From positions 1 through 38,282 of IMG/VR virus record IMGVR_UViG_3300032308_000692: a stretch of 38,282 nucleotides of DNA; one strand, written 5' to 3'. Shown in pieces: positions 16,945-25,894 of this stretch; position 1 is the stretch's first letter, and each line of letters opens with the position of its first letter. Source of the stretch: a virus. The notes under the pieces are model-generated. The model worked only from the letters and a program-made list of their open reading frames with translations. It did not search any database and was not told the origin of the DNA. Both the position numbers and the translations under genes were made by a program.

Positions 16945-18270
16945 TTAAAACTTAATAATTATTTTGAAGTCTTCCGTTTGACCTATATTTCGGGTAATTG
17001 GTGTTATGTTATTAATATATAGTATTTTTCCTGAGTTCTGTTCCAGTTCCGGATAAACGATAGATGTTACGAACCTTGATGAAATACTATTAGCACCAAT
17101 CAAACTTTGTGTGGATGGTGATCCATCTGTTTGTGATAGTCTAATTAACCCTGTTGTGTTATTCCAACTAACAACTTTACCTTTAAAGTATGCGCTTTCA
17201 AAACTAGCACCTTGATAAACCCATTCATCATCAATATAATCCGCACTTGATCCGGATAAAGTTAAATCAGTGGTTTGTGAAAAAGCCGAATTAGAAGATA
17301 TATTAGATGATTGTCTTAACAAAGGATTAAGTATCATACCAACTTGTCTAAAGTTATTAACAGCCGGAAGAATACCGCCTTCAATGTTTTGCAATTTTGG
17401 ATTAAACATAAGATACTTACCACCTAATTCGTATAGCGGATCTTTTCCATGTCCTCCTGCTGGAGCAATGATTGCTCTGGCGTTAGCATAAAATCCTCCA
17501 CCACCCGTAATAGTAACATTGGCCTTTGTATATCCTGTTCCAATACTAGTCATGTATATTGCATTAACAGAATTGGTATATGTATTGATTGTAGCGGTTG
17601 CGGTAGCATCTGCACCATCACCTGTAATAGTAACAACTAGATTAGAAGCATTTGTATAACCAACGCCTGCATCTTTAATTACAATAGAATGAATAGCACC
17701 ATTAGCAGTACCAGTTTGAACATCCCATTGTAAAGAACCATTATCAGTCGTTAGTGTTTGAACTGGCATATATCTTGATGTGGTAAATCTTTGCTTTTCC
17801 GATTCTGTTAATCCATACATAAACTTCCAAACATAACCATCTGCGGTCTGAATTGTATTGTTTGTTGCTGTTGATGTTGGTTGATTAACAGAAACTTTGC
17901 CATTGTTATTTGATAGACACTTATAAACATTACCACTACTATTAACTACATAAAACTTTACACCTTCATTGAATAAATTAGGTGATAAGTTATCATAAGC
18001 AGTATAAGATGTATTAGAAGTCCATTCATACTTTGGAACAACATGTCGGACATCACCTTCTACAATTCGTTTACCACCAACCATATATTCCCAAAGTTCA
18101 TATCCTGCTGAAATAGAATTGTTAGCAACATCAGGAACAGGCTCATTAGTCCATCCATCAACTTTACCATAAGTAAAATAGATAGTGGTATTTGAGTTGG
18201 TAAATGAAATTGATTCTTTTAATCTTTCTGCTGCGAGGATTTTAAAATCAATAGTTGTAGTTGAATACAT
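16945..18270 (-). CDS. 8: Baseplate wedge protein gp8
   Basis: This is a 441-residue homologue of T4 gp8 (334 aa), a wedge protein of the baseplate. Evidence: an N-terminus with TTTIDFKILAAERLKESISF; VDGWTNEPVPDVANNSISA, then ELWEYMVGGKRI and VRHVVPKYEWTSNTSYTAYD; and GYVWKFMYGLTESEKQRFTT, all characteristic of gp8 in T4-like phages. An insertion around residues 205-275 carries two Gly-rich beta units (GVGYTNASNLVVTITGDGAD and GTGYTKANVTITGGGGFYAN) that T4 gp8 lacks and that recur in gp6 and other wedge proteins here. A perfect TATAAATA lies 24 nt upstream and AAAGGAAA precedes the ATG. Confidence 0.92.
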   Translation of the reverse strand: MYSTTTIDFKILAAERLKESISFTNSNTTIYFTYGKVDGWTNEPVPDVANNSISAGYELWEYMVGGKRIVEGDVRHVVPKYEWTSNTSYTAYDNLSPNLFNEGVKFYVVNSSGNVYKCLSNNNGKVSVNQPTSTATNNTIQTADGYVWKFMYGLTESEKQRFTTSRYMPVQTLTTDNGSLQWDVQTGTANGAIHSIVIKDAGVGYTNASNLVVTITGDGADATATATINTYTNSVNAIYMTSIGTGYTKANVTITGGGGFYANARAIIAPAGGHGKDPLYELGGKYLMFNPKLQNIEGGILPAVNNFRQVGMILNPLLRQSSNISSNSAFSQTTDLTLSGSSADYIDDEWVYQGASFESAYFKGKVVSWNNTTGLIRLSQTDGSPSTQSLIGANSISSRFVTSIVYPELEQNSGKILYINNITPITRNIGQTEDFKIIIKF

Positions 18271-18294
18271 TTTTTTCCTTTAACATTTCTTCAT

Positions 18295-18302
18295 TATTTA
18301 TA
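18295..18302 (-). promoter_or_regulatory. Late promoter TATAAATA upstream of gp8
   Basis: This is a perfect T4-type late box on the minus strand in the 60-nt gap between the gp7-position gene and gp8. It ends 24 nt before the gp8 ATG at 18270. In T4 this box is read by gp55 with gp33 and the sliding clamp; a gp33 gene is present in this window. Confidence 0.75.
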
Positions 18303-18330
18303 TTACTTTTTTACAGATATTTATTATTTA

Positions 18331-20652
18331 CTAAACGACAGTAATAACTGTATTGACAACTTCTGTATCGGATGTTCCGATTTCAGACATGTCCTCATAC
18401 ATCAATTCACCAAATACTTTAAGTCCAGAAGGATGGACAGAGTTTTTAAGTGAATTGATATAATTACCAAAAGAATCTTTAGCCTTAACAACATAAGAAT
18501 AGTTTTGGTAATAATCTTTGTTTTGTAGATAATTTTGCGAACTAACAATACCATCATCATTAAGGTATCTACCAGGATATGTATAGATACCATTTATAAT
18601 AGTAGATACTGCCTGTGCGGTACCATCACCAATAGATTTAAGATTAAGTGTTGGCTCAGTTAAGTATCCTGAACCACGATCAAAAATTGTTAATTCTTCA
18701 ACACCACCAATACTGGAATTGGCTACAGACATAAGTTCACCATCACCAAGTGTTGAGGTTACCCTCAGAGAAGCACCATATCCATATGTTGACACCACAT
18801 AAGGAATTGGTAAATGTTCCATATCATACCCAGCGCCACCGGCTATTTCACCATTTAATGGTTCAATTCTAATTTTGACGATAGCACCATTGGCAGCAAC
18901 ATTGACTACATTAGCAATTGCACCGTAACCGAAACCACCTGGTGAATTATTAAAATAGATTTTATCATTTGAACTATACAATAGACCTGCGTTATCAATC
19001 TCAATTCTACCTATTGTTCCTCGTTGTCTTAAAGCAGTATTAGAAGAAATGTCAATACCGATAGGTGGACTATAATTAGCACCGGGATCAATAATCAAAA
19101 CTGTTTGAACCGGCCCAACATTAGTAATTGTATAGGTTGACATAAGATTCTTAATAAACGCATTTGCTGGATCTGTAATAGAAACAGAAAGGTTTGAATA
19201 CTTTGTATTATTTACAGCGGTGTTTGCCTCTAGATTGATTGTAGAAGAAACTAGATTATAACTATTTGGATGAACATTTCCACTAGTATCAACAAGTCCA
19301 ACATTAGCAGTAGCACCAAATCCAAAGGTACTAGAAATCAATACAGGATCATTTACTCTAAAACCTGCACCACCATAAGTGACCACAATGGAACTAATAT
19401 TACTTTTAGTAACTCTGCTTACTCTAATAACAGCACCAGAACCACTATCACTTTCAACAACAACTGTATCACCGATGTTATAACTAGCACCAGCCTTTGT
19501 TACTTTAACAGTGTTAACAGCGCCATTAAAAATGTCGGCACTGATAAAATATGTTTCATCACCGCGTTGTGAGAGTGCGGTGATTGTTTCACCATTTGTA
19601 AACTCTCCTTCAATATTTGATATAATTAATTCGTCTACTAGTTCAGCATTTTCATAAAAACGGTTAACTTTTTCAATAATGGCAGTAGTATTAGAAATAG
19701 ATCCTTTTATTAATGAACCTGTAAATAGTTCTAATGTGCTATAACTTGTATTAGCAACATTAGCAAAGGCCATATTTGTAACTCTAAGAGTTCTTTCAAT
19801 ATACCACTTACCATCAGATGCCCTTAGAATATCATTCTTAGGATAATAAACTTCCGGTTCTCTTAGTGTAGAATATGTTATAGTATTGGCAAATCGGTTA
19901 GGTAATACAGTAACACCTGTCACCGTAGTGTTTGTACCTACTAATTCATAATCACCGAATAAGGTTGATTCTAGTCTATTGTTAGCATTACTTTCGGTAA
20001 AATTAACAAATACATTTTCACCATAATCAAAACTACCATCAACATCTACAACAACTATCTCACTAACTAGATTTCCAGTATCATAGTATTGATTAACACT
20101 TTCAACTTTACCTGTGGTAAATGAGTTGGTACCCATTATGGTTTTACCTCGATACTTTGAAATAGTAGTCAAGGCAGTTGTTGAAACATTGTTATAAAGG
20201 TTTTTCTTTAATCTTAGAATACTTACGGATTGTGTTACTGGTTGAATAACTTTAGGTGAAATAATATTTAATAGGAATTTAATAGACTTTTCTGTACCTC
20301 TGGCACGATAAAAGTCCTTGGCATTCTTTAGAATGATGGACCTATCAGCAATAGTAGCATCTGGAACAAGTTTTAGATAATTATCATATAACTTTTGAAG
20401 AAAAATATGATATGATTTATCTTCTCTTTCAATATGAACATAAGTATTTGCTTCATCTCTACGAATATCAGCATCAATAACATCAACATCCAAATATCTT
20501 AAAAAGTTTTTGGCAACATATGACTGGCCGCCATCTTGTTCCATAAATTTATAATATGCTTCCAAGAACTTGACGAATTGAGGATGATCACCTCTAACAA
20601 ATTCGGGTACCTGAGAAGATACTAGATAGGATGTTTTATTATTTGCTGTCAT
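18331..20652 (-). CDS. Baseplate wedge structural protein (gp7 position)
   Basis: This 773-residue protein sits directly after gp6, where T4 has gp7 (1032 aa). The N-terminus (VPEFVRGDHPQFVKFLEAYY, then KFMEQDGGQSY) and the segment SIILKNAKDFYRARGTEKSI form a helical domain widespread in the baseplate proteins of marine myophages. The rest is beta-rich. It carries several Gly-rich units (KAGASYNIGDTVVVESDSGS, YGGAGFRVNDPVLISSTFGF, DRGSGYLTEPTLNLKSIGDG) of the kind also inserted in gp6 and gp8. The start overlaps the gp6 stop (TAATG). I infer that it is the third core wedge component with gp6 and gp25, but homology to T4 gp7 is not visible by eye. Confidence 0.75.
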   Translation of the reverse strand: MTANNKTSYLVSSQVPEFVRGDHPQFVKFLEAYYKFMEQDGGQSYVAKNFLRYLDVDVIDADIRRDEANTYVHIEREDKSYHIFLQKLYDNYLKLVPDATIADRSIILKNAKDFYRARGTEKSIKFLLNIISPKVIQPVTQSVSILRLKKNLYNNVSTTALTTISKYRGKTIMGTNSFTTGKVESVNQYYDTGNLVSEIVVVDVDGSFDYGENVFVNFTESNANNRLESTLFGDYELVGTNTTVTGVTVLPNRFANTITYSTLREPEVYYPKNDILRASDGKWYIERTLRVTNMAFANVANTSYSTLELFTGSLIKGSISNTTAIIEKVNRFYENAELVDELIISNIEGEFTNGETITALSQRGDETYFISADIFNGAVNTVKVTKAGASYNIGDTVVVESDSGSGAVIRVSRVTKSNISSIVVTYGGAGFRVNDPVLISSTFGFGATANVGLVDTSGNVHPNSYNLVSSTINLEANTAVNNTKYSNLSVSITDPANAFIKNLMSTYTITNVGPVQTVLIIDPGANYSPPIGIDISSNTALRQRGTIGRIEIDNAGLLYSSNDKIYFNNSPGGFGYGAIANVVNVAANGAIVKIRIEPLNGEIAGGAGYDMEHLPIPYVVSTYGYGASLRVTSTLGDGELMSVANSSIGGVEELTIFDRGSGYLTEPTLNLKSIGDGTAQAVSTIINGIYTYPGRYLNDDGIVSSQNYLQNKDYYQNYSYVVKAKDSFGNYINSLKNSVHPSGLKVFGELMYEDMSEIGTSDTEVVNTVITVV

Positions 20653-22730
20653 TAGGTTTCTTTGACTAGTTCTACAATAATACTTTTAGCATCTGTAGAA
20701 TCTATGGTTAAGATTCTATTTCTCAAAGGTTTAATAATTTCATTATCAGGCAATGCATTAAATGTTACGACATTTGTTGGATAATATTGATTTGGAACCA
20801 CATTTATTGCTGTGAATGAATTAAGTGTTACTTTACCATTTAGGTAATCTATAGTTCCTACATTATTGTTAACAATAATCTTTTCACCATTTGGTTTATA
20901 ATAGTATGATCTAAGATTGGCAAAGTTGTTATCAACCAACACTATACCGGCGGCACCTGTACCACCGCCTCCAGTAATTGCTACTGTGGCCTGAGTATAA
21001 TCATATCCTTTATTAACAATATCAATACCAACAACTTTACGGTTTATAACTCTAGCCGTTGCTGTGGCACTAGATCCATCGCCAGTAATTGTAACAGTTG
21101 GAATAGATGTATAGTCAACACCCTGACTAGTAAGTTGAATTGAATCTATACCATTAATTGATAGTGGTACTTCTTCAATAAATACTTTTCTTTCAATTCC
21201 TTGATTATCATAAACAGTGATTTCTGGGAATGAATAAAACTTTTCTGTGAAACTACCTTTTGTTAAAGGTGCATTAAAATTGACCTCATAGTTTCTATTT
21301 TCATTTGGATACATCTTAACTTGCTTTTGTAGATAAACTGTTATATCAGAACCAGTAATAGAAGGATCTGAAGTATCAATATAATTCTGTAATCTAGATT
21401 TTCTAAGAGTGGAATTAAAAGTATTTAACTGTTCGGTATTATAATTAATAATACCTTGTATAATACTAAGCTGAAGTTGATCTTGTGTTTTTGTTGTTAA
21501 ATTACTATTGTAATTAATTTGTCCTCTTACTAAGAGGAAACAGTAATCAGGATCTACAATCTCTGGAATAACAGTCAAAACATTTCTTGTTCTAATTAGT
21601 TCACTCTTAATGCGTTCTTTCTCTAGTTCCGTTAATTCATATACACCTTTAGTTTTAATAGAAATGAAAACTTTTCCATAGATAACAGGGTCATTATCTT
21701 CACCACCCCAAACAGAAACGGCTTCAACATTGTTAAAGTCTTTTGAAACGAGAACTTCATAGTCTGTTTTAGTAACACAACGATTCTGTGCAGTATAAGC
21801 ATAAGGTGCTCTAAATCTAATCTCTTCTTCGGTTTCTTTATCAGTACCGGCATAAGAAGATGTGGCAGTATTAACTCGGATATTACTAGAAAATAAACCA
21901 CCAAGAACTTCCGAAAATCTAAAATCTGTAATATTGTTAGCAGATTTACCTACTGTATCAAGGTATGTTAGAATAACAATATTACCATTAGCAGGTCTTT
22001 GTCCAATATAGTTATCACCAAATTTTACAGTATAATGTAGATTTTCATTTTCTTCTAGAAAGAATATCTTTGAGTTGGCTTTAACCTCTGTAAGGTCTTG
22101 TGCAAGGAAGTATTCATTTTTAGATGTATTTGAAGATGACTCTTGAACCACAACTGTTAATGTAGTTGTATCAACATTCTGAGAAGGAATCTGAAATGAT
22201 CTAGTGATATTATTGGGAAGCATTTCAAATGTTCTGGTGATAATTTCACCTTGTTTGATATACACATTTGAGAATGAAAATACACCATTACTTTTTGTTA
22301 CTGTGTTAGCACTAACTGTTACGAATGGATAGTTAATACCCGCAATATCACGACCAATTAATGTTGTGAACTTCTGAATTGTTAAAGTATTAGCAGATTG
22401 ATTTTCTGTTACTGCTGGTGTTACCTTAAAATCTAATCTAGCAAGGGCCCCTTGGGCACTCTTTGGCACATAGTTAATAATTTTAGCATGTGAAAGTAAG
22501 TTTTTACGGATCTGTGCTGTATCAAGGAAGGCCTCATTAGCGGCCATGTTTAGATAGAAACCATTATAGTATGTGTTATATGCTAATACATCAAGTAATA
22601 CACCCATACCAGAACCTTCAAAATCATAATCAGTAAATTCTGACTGCGACTTCAAAAAAGTTTTAAGGTTATTCTTAATAGAGGCAAAGTCTAATTCTGT
22701 GACTTTAAGTGCCGTATTTGAGGTGGCCAT
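20652..22730 (-). CDS. 6: Baseplate wedge protein gp6 (Baseplate_J-like)
   Basis: This 692-residue protein matches T4 gp6 (660 aa). Evidence: the N-terminal LKVTELDFASIKNNLKTFLK and the stretch FTDYDFEGSGMGVLLDVLAY followed by NTYYNGFYLNMAANEAFLDT, a hallmark of gp6. A typical core follows: FRAPYAYTAQNRCVTKTDYE, then V---FNNVEAVSVWGGEDND and VFISIKTKG. gp6 dimers form the iris-like ring of the baseplate inner wedge together with gp25 and gp7. An insertion at about residues 540-605 holds two Gly-rich beta units (GVDYTSIPTVTITGDGSSAT, KGYDYTQATVAITGGGGTGA). Starts 5 nt after gp25. Confidence 0.95.
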   Translation of the reverse strand: MATSNTALKVTELDFASIKNNLKTFLKSQSEFTDYDFEGSGMGVLLDVLAYNTYYNGFYLNMAANEAFLDTAQIRKNLLSHAKIINYVPKSAQGALARLDFKVTPAVTENQSANTLTIQKFTTLIGRDIAGINYPFVTVSANTVTKSNGVFSFSNVYIKQGEIITRTFEMLPNNITRSFQIPSQNVDTTTLTVVVQESSSNTSKNEYFLAQDLTEVKANSKIFFLEENENLHYTVKFGDNYIGQRPANGNIVILTYLDTVGKSANNITDFRFSEVLGGLFSSNIRVNTATSSYAGTDKETEEEIRFRAPYAYTAQNRCVTKTDYEVLVSKDFNNVEAVSVWGGEDNDPVIYGKVFISIKTKGVYELTELEKERIKSELIRTRNVLTVIPEIVDPDYCFLLVRGQINYNSNLTTKTQDQLQLSIIQGIINYNTEQLNTFNSTLRKSRLQNYIDTSDPSITGSDITVYLQKQVKMYPNENRNYEVNFNAPLTKGSFTEKFYSFPEITVYDNQGIERKVFIEEVPLSINGIDSIQLTSQGVDYTSIPTVTITGDGSSATATARVINRKVVGIDIVNKGYDYTQATVAITGGGGTGAAGIVLVDNNFANLRSYYYKPNGEKIIVNNNVGTIDYLNGKVTLNSFTAINVVPNQYYPTNVVTFNALPDNEIIKPLRNRILTIDSTDAKSIIVELVKET

Positions 22731-22734
22731 GTTA

Positions 22735-23175
22735 CTAACGAATCCTCTCTAGAAAAAGTGATGAGGTTACTTGTAATTCTCTGTTTCTGATAGTATAAAC
22801 TAGACTAACATTATAACCGTTGTTATCTAAATCTTCCTTAACGGTTACATCATTTAGTTTAATTCTTGGTTCAAAGTTTTCCAACAATTGAACTATCGCA
22901 TCTTTAAGATAGATAGTTGTTAGTGGTGTCGCATTTTCAAATAGAAGGTCACGGACATCTGAACCAATATAATTTCTAAAAGGTTTCTCATAAAAGTTTG
23001 TAAAGACCAGGTTTCTCACTGATCTTTTAATGGCCTCTGTGCCAACTTTTTTTATAACATCTTTTGTTGTTGGATCTGCGAAAAAGTCTAGATCAAGGTC
23101 TTTATAATCGGGTTGTCTATTAACATAAGGATCTTGAAGTCGTCTTTTAAAGTAGATATCGTCTTCCGTGGCCAT
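22735..23175 (-). CDS. 25: Baseplate wedge protein gp25
   Basis: This is a 146-residue GPW/gp25-family protein (T4 gp25 has 132 aa). Typical segments are DLDLDFFADPTTKDVIKKVG, AIKRSVRNLVFTNFYEKPFR with the following GSDVRDLLFEN, and LLENFEPRIKLNDVTVKED. In T4, gp25 binds the gp6-gp7 core bundle and starts sheath assembly. It begins a baseplate sub-operon: a CTAAATA box lies 25 nt upstream of the ATG and AGGAAC sits close to the start. Confidence 0.95.
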   Translation of the reverse strand: MATEDDIYFKRRLQDPYVNRQPDYKDLDLDFFADPTTKDVIKKVGTEAIKRSVRNLVFTNFYEKPFRNYIGSDVRDLLFENATPLTTIYLKDAIVQLLENFEPRIKLNDVTVKEDLDNNGYNVSLVYTIRNRELQVTSSLFLERIR

Positions 23176-23200
23176 CGTAGTTCCTGTAAATTACTTCCTT

Positions 23201-23207
23201 TATTTAG
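23201..23207 (-). promoter_or_regulatory. Late-type promoter CTAAATA upstream of gp25
   Basis: CTAAATAAAG on the minus strand begins at 23207 and the box ends 25 nt before the gp25 ATG. The same heptamer occurs 25 nt before gp48 on the plus strand and before the GIY-YIG gene. This constant spacing supports a phage-specific late box related to TATAAATA. Confidence 0.65.
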
Positions 23208-23208
23208 T

Positions 23209-24234
23209 CTAGACCCAATTCTTTATTTCCGGCTCATGATCTGCTTCTGTTTTAGGTTGATCCGCCTTGGCACCAGCAACTCTTTGGAATACCGCCTGTG
23301 CTATATCCAAAGCGGGCATAGGCATTGCCAAACCGCCAGCAAGGTTAACTTTTGATCCATCAACATTTGTAGCAGACTGGCCTTTAACATGAACTGTAGC
23401 GGCTGTAACATGGGCAGCAGATTGACCTACAAGTCCGGCAGTTTGTCCTTCTAACTTGGCCGATTGTTGTGCTTTAAGACCTACATTTTGTTTAGCATTA
23501 GCATTAATACTACCATTTAATGAACTAACTATGATAGATTCATCTCCACGGACTTGTATACCGCCTTGTTTAGCAGATGCAGTAATTTCACCACTTTCAT
23601 TTCTAAGAGTCAATTTACCTTTTTTTGTAACGGCCAGATTTAATCCATCCGAACCACCAAAACTAGCAGAACCACCTTGTGAAATAACAGAAACAGGACC
23701 TTTGGCAACTTGTGCAATACCACCACGAGCCAACTTGGCCGATGATCCTTCTAGTTTCTTTGTTTCATTCTTGGCCTGTGTATCCATATTACCACGAATA
23801 TGTCTGTTTAGGTTCTTAGCAGTAAAGTTATAATCACCCATAACAGTTAGATTATAGTTCTTATGAACGGTAACATTATAGTCACCATATACTCTAAGAG
23901 AAGCATCACCTTTAACTGTGATATCATTGGCACCAGTAACCGTCATACGGTTTTCACCGAATGTTACGGTATACATGGAGTTATGTGCGGTGATATGAAG
24001 AGAACCATCTGAACGCATTTGTACCGCAGAACCACCACGGTGCTGTAGTGTTACGCTTTCTTGGCCTTTGGTATCATCAAATATAAAGTTATGTCCACTA
24101 CGAGACTTATAACTCATATAATCTGGATATTTACCTGACTGTTCTCCTGCTCTGTTATCACCAGGTACATCAAATGTATCTTCGGTCTTATCACCACTAT
24201 TGTTGTTTGTGTTATTTCCACCACTACTCGCCAT
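23209..24234 (-). CDS. 5: Central spike/needle protein (gp5 C-terminal beta-helix type)
   Basis: This 341-residue protein looks like the C-terminal part of gp5/VgrG. After a disordered N-terminus (Asn/Asp-rich) it reads YKSRSGHNFIFDDTKGQESV, LQHRGGSAVQM-SDGSLHI, then a run of 8-10-residue repeats (MTVTGANDITVKGDASLRVY, GDYNVTVHKNYNLTVMGDYN). This VxVxGxxx pattern is the triple-stranded beta-helix of the T4 gp5 needle. No lysozyme domain is present. The C-terminal 100 residues (QSAKLEGQTAGLVGQSAAHV) continue the helix with Ala/Gln-rich units. It is the membrane-puncturing tip; in T4 this domain is fused to gp5 OB and lysozyme domains, whereas here it is a separate gene. Confidence 0.85.
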   Translation of the reverse strand: MASSGGNNTNNNSGDKTEDTFDVPGDNRAGEQSGKYPDYMSYKSRSGHNFIFDDTKGQESVTLQHRGGSAVQMRSDGSLHITAHNSMYTVTFGENRMTVTGANDITVKGDASLRVYGDYNVTVHKNYNLTVMGDYNFTAKNLNRHIRGNMDTQAKNETKKLEGSSAKLARGGIAQVAKGPVSVISQGGSASFGGSDGLNLAVTKKGKLTLRNESGEITASAKQGGIQVRGDESIIVSSLNGSINANAKQNVGLKAQQSAKLEGQTAGLVGQSAAHVTAATVHVKGQSATNVDGSKVNLAGGLAMPMPALDIAQAVFQRVAGAKADQPKTEADHEPEIKNWV

Positions 24235-24246
24235 TTTAATTTTCCT

Positions 24247-25893
24247 TTATGAGAACAAATCTTTAGATAGTGGATCACCACCATTAATAGTTTTCTTAGC
24301 AACTTCCATTAATTTTTGTGCTACTTGATCCTGATTAAGTTTCTGAGTCATTTGTCTACTCTCTTTTTCACCAGTTTGTGGCAATCGTTTCATAAGTTCC
24401 TGCATAACCTGTGAACTCTTACCAAACATCTGACCCATAATATTTTGGCCGGTTCCACCACCGCCGCCTGTGCCACTTCCTCCACCAGAACCACCACCGC
24501 CACCCGATCCGCCGGCACCACCTGTTCCTGTGTTTGATTTGGCAGGTGATGTTACTGTTACTGTAACAAAAGAATTGGCATTGGATATGAACTTAGCAAG
24601 TGAAACATTGGCATTTTTTTCTTCTGTAATCGGTATTTTAATTTTATCAGTAACCAAAACAGTATTTGCTGGAAGGCTATCAAAACTTCCGGCAAGACTT
24701 GTATTAGCAAATGATACAGCAAAGTCATTCATGGCATTCATAGCCACATCTGAATACTTTACAGTAACAGTACCATCAAGTTCTAATGTCTTAGTTGCCG
24801 GGCCCCATGCTGTGTCCATGAATATAGAGACATTTGATAATTTATCCAATCCATGATATTCTGTATTGGATTGTAACTGTCTCATAACAGTCATTAGATC
24901 GGAAACACTTGTTACCTGACCTATTAGTTCTTCGGCATTTTGTAATAATGTTTCAGGATGAACTATATTACCTGATAGTAATGCGGTGCCATCTAATGTA
25001 TCATATCCTTGAACAAGTCTGGAATAATTTAAAAGAGCCAACTTCATATTATTGTTAAGAGTATCGGCAAGTGGAGTTAGTTTATCTTCCGTAGTTCCCC
25101 ACCCTGCTGAACCTGCTCCATTAGCAGTTGTATTGGAGAAAAAGATTGCCGTTTGTCCTACACTAGCAGAATAACCTGCTACTTGGGCACCTTGATAGTT
25201 GCCCATTTGAGCAAGGCTACCCATATTACTGTTCTTACCACCACCGCCTTTACCAGCAAGTCCTTTAAGCATACCACCTATGGACTGAACCTGACCTAAT
25301 AGTTGGTTCATCATATCCTGACCCATCATCTGACTGCCTTTTTGTTTGGCGGTCGGAATCTTTTTAACCTCAGGTAAACGGAATCCTGCCATATCAAATA
25401 AAGCACCGTGGCCTGGCAAACCGTCTAATAGATCCAAACTGTGTTGTTCACCCTTTTCTTGGATCTTACGGATCTTGGCACCTCTTTCGGTAGCTTCTTG
25501 AATATCCGGCGGTGTATTAACATTAAGTTTAGAACTTCTTAAACTTTCTACTTTGCCAGTCATAAGACTTTGGCCGCCACCACCCGATTCACCATTACCT
25601 TGAAATGATGTGGTACTATGACCTAAAATGATGCCTTGATTTGTTCCCTCTTGAGCGATATAATAGATGATAGTGCCTGGATCCAACATACCAGGAAATG
25701 ATTGCTGGCCCCACTGTGACGATGCCGACATAAGAGAAGAGAATCCAATATCACCGAGATCAACGCCAAAATGTTTTGCTGGATTTAAAATCTTCTGATG
25801 ACTATCTTCACCTTCGGTTGTTTCACCGGCTTTGTTACCTACAACACCAATTTGAATACTTGATGATGATCCTGGATAATTACTTCCTGACAT
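24247..25893 (-). CDS. gp5-like OB-fold baseplate hub protein without lysozyme domain
   Basis: This 548-residue protein has an N-terminal OB-like domain (residues ~8-100: IQIGVVGNKAGETTEGEDSH, then GMLDPGTIIYYIAQEGTNQG and IILGHSTT). It resembles the gp5/VgrG oligonucleotide-binding domain that joins hub to needle. The middle contains DIQEATERGAKIRKIQEKGE and HSLDLLDGLPGHGALFDMAG, then a Gly/Met-rich linker. Near residues 455-487 is a long Gly/Ser tract. No glycosidase residues of a T4-type lysozyme are seen. It lies between the gp27-like hub and the needle gene, so together they replace T4 gp5. The C-terminal helix region (MQELMKRLPQTGEKESRQMT) is unassigned. Confidence 0.75.
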   Translation of the reverse strand: MSGSNYPGSSSSIQIGVVGNKAGETTEGEDSHQKILNPAKHFGVDLGDIGFSSLMSASSQWGQQSFPGMLDPGTIIYYIAQEGTNQGIILGHSTTSFQGNGESGGGGQSLMTGKVESLRSSKLNVNTPPDIQEATERGAKIRKIQEKGEQHSLDLLDGLPGHGALFDMAGFRLPEVKKIPTAKQKGSQMMGQDMMNQLLGQVQSIGGMLKGLAGKGGGGKNSNMGSLAQMGNYQGAQVAGYSASVGQTAIFFSNTTANGAGSAGWGTTEDKLTPLADTLNNNMKLALLNYSRLVQGYDTLDGTALLSGNIVHPETLLQNAEELIGQVTSVSDLMTVMRQLQSNTEYHGLDKLSNVSIFMDTAWGPATKTLELDGTVTVKYSDVAMNAMNDFAVSFANTSLAGSFDSLPANTVLVTDKIKIPITEEKNANVSLAKFISNANSFVTVTVTSPAKSNTGTGGAGGSGGGGGSGGGSGTGGGGGTGQNIMGQMFGKSSQVMQELMKRLPQTGEKESRQMTQKLNQDQVAQKLMEVAKKTINGGDPLSKDLFS

Positions 25894-25894
25894 T

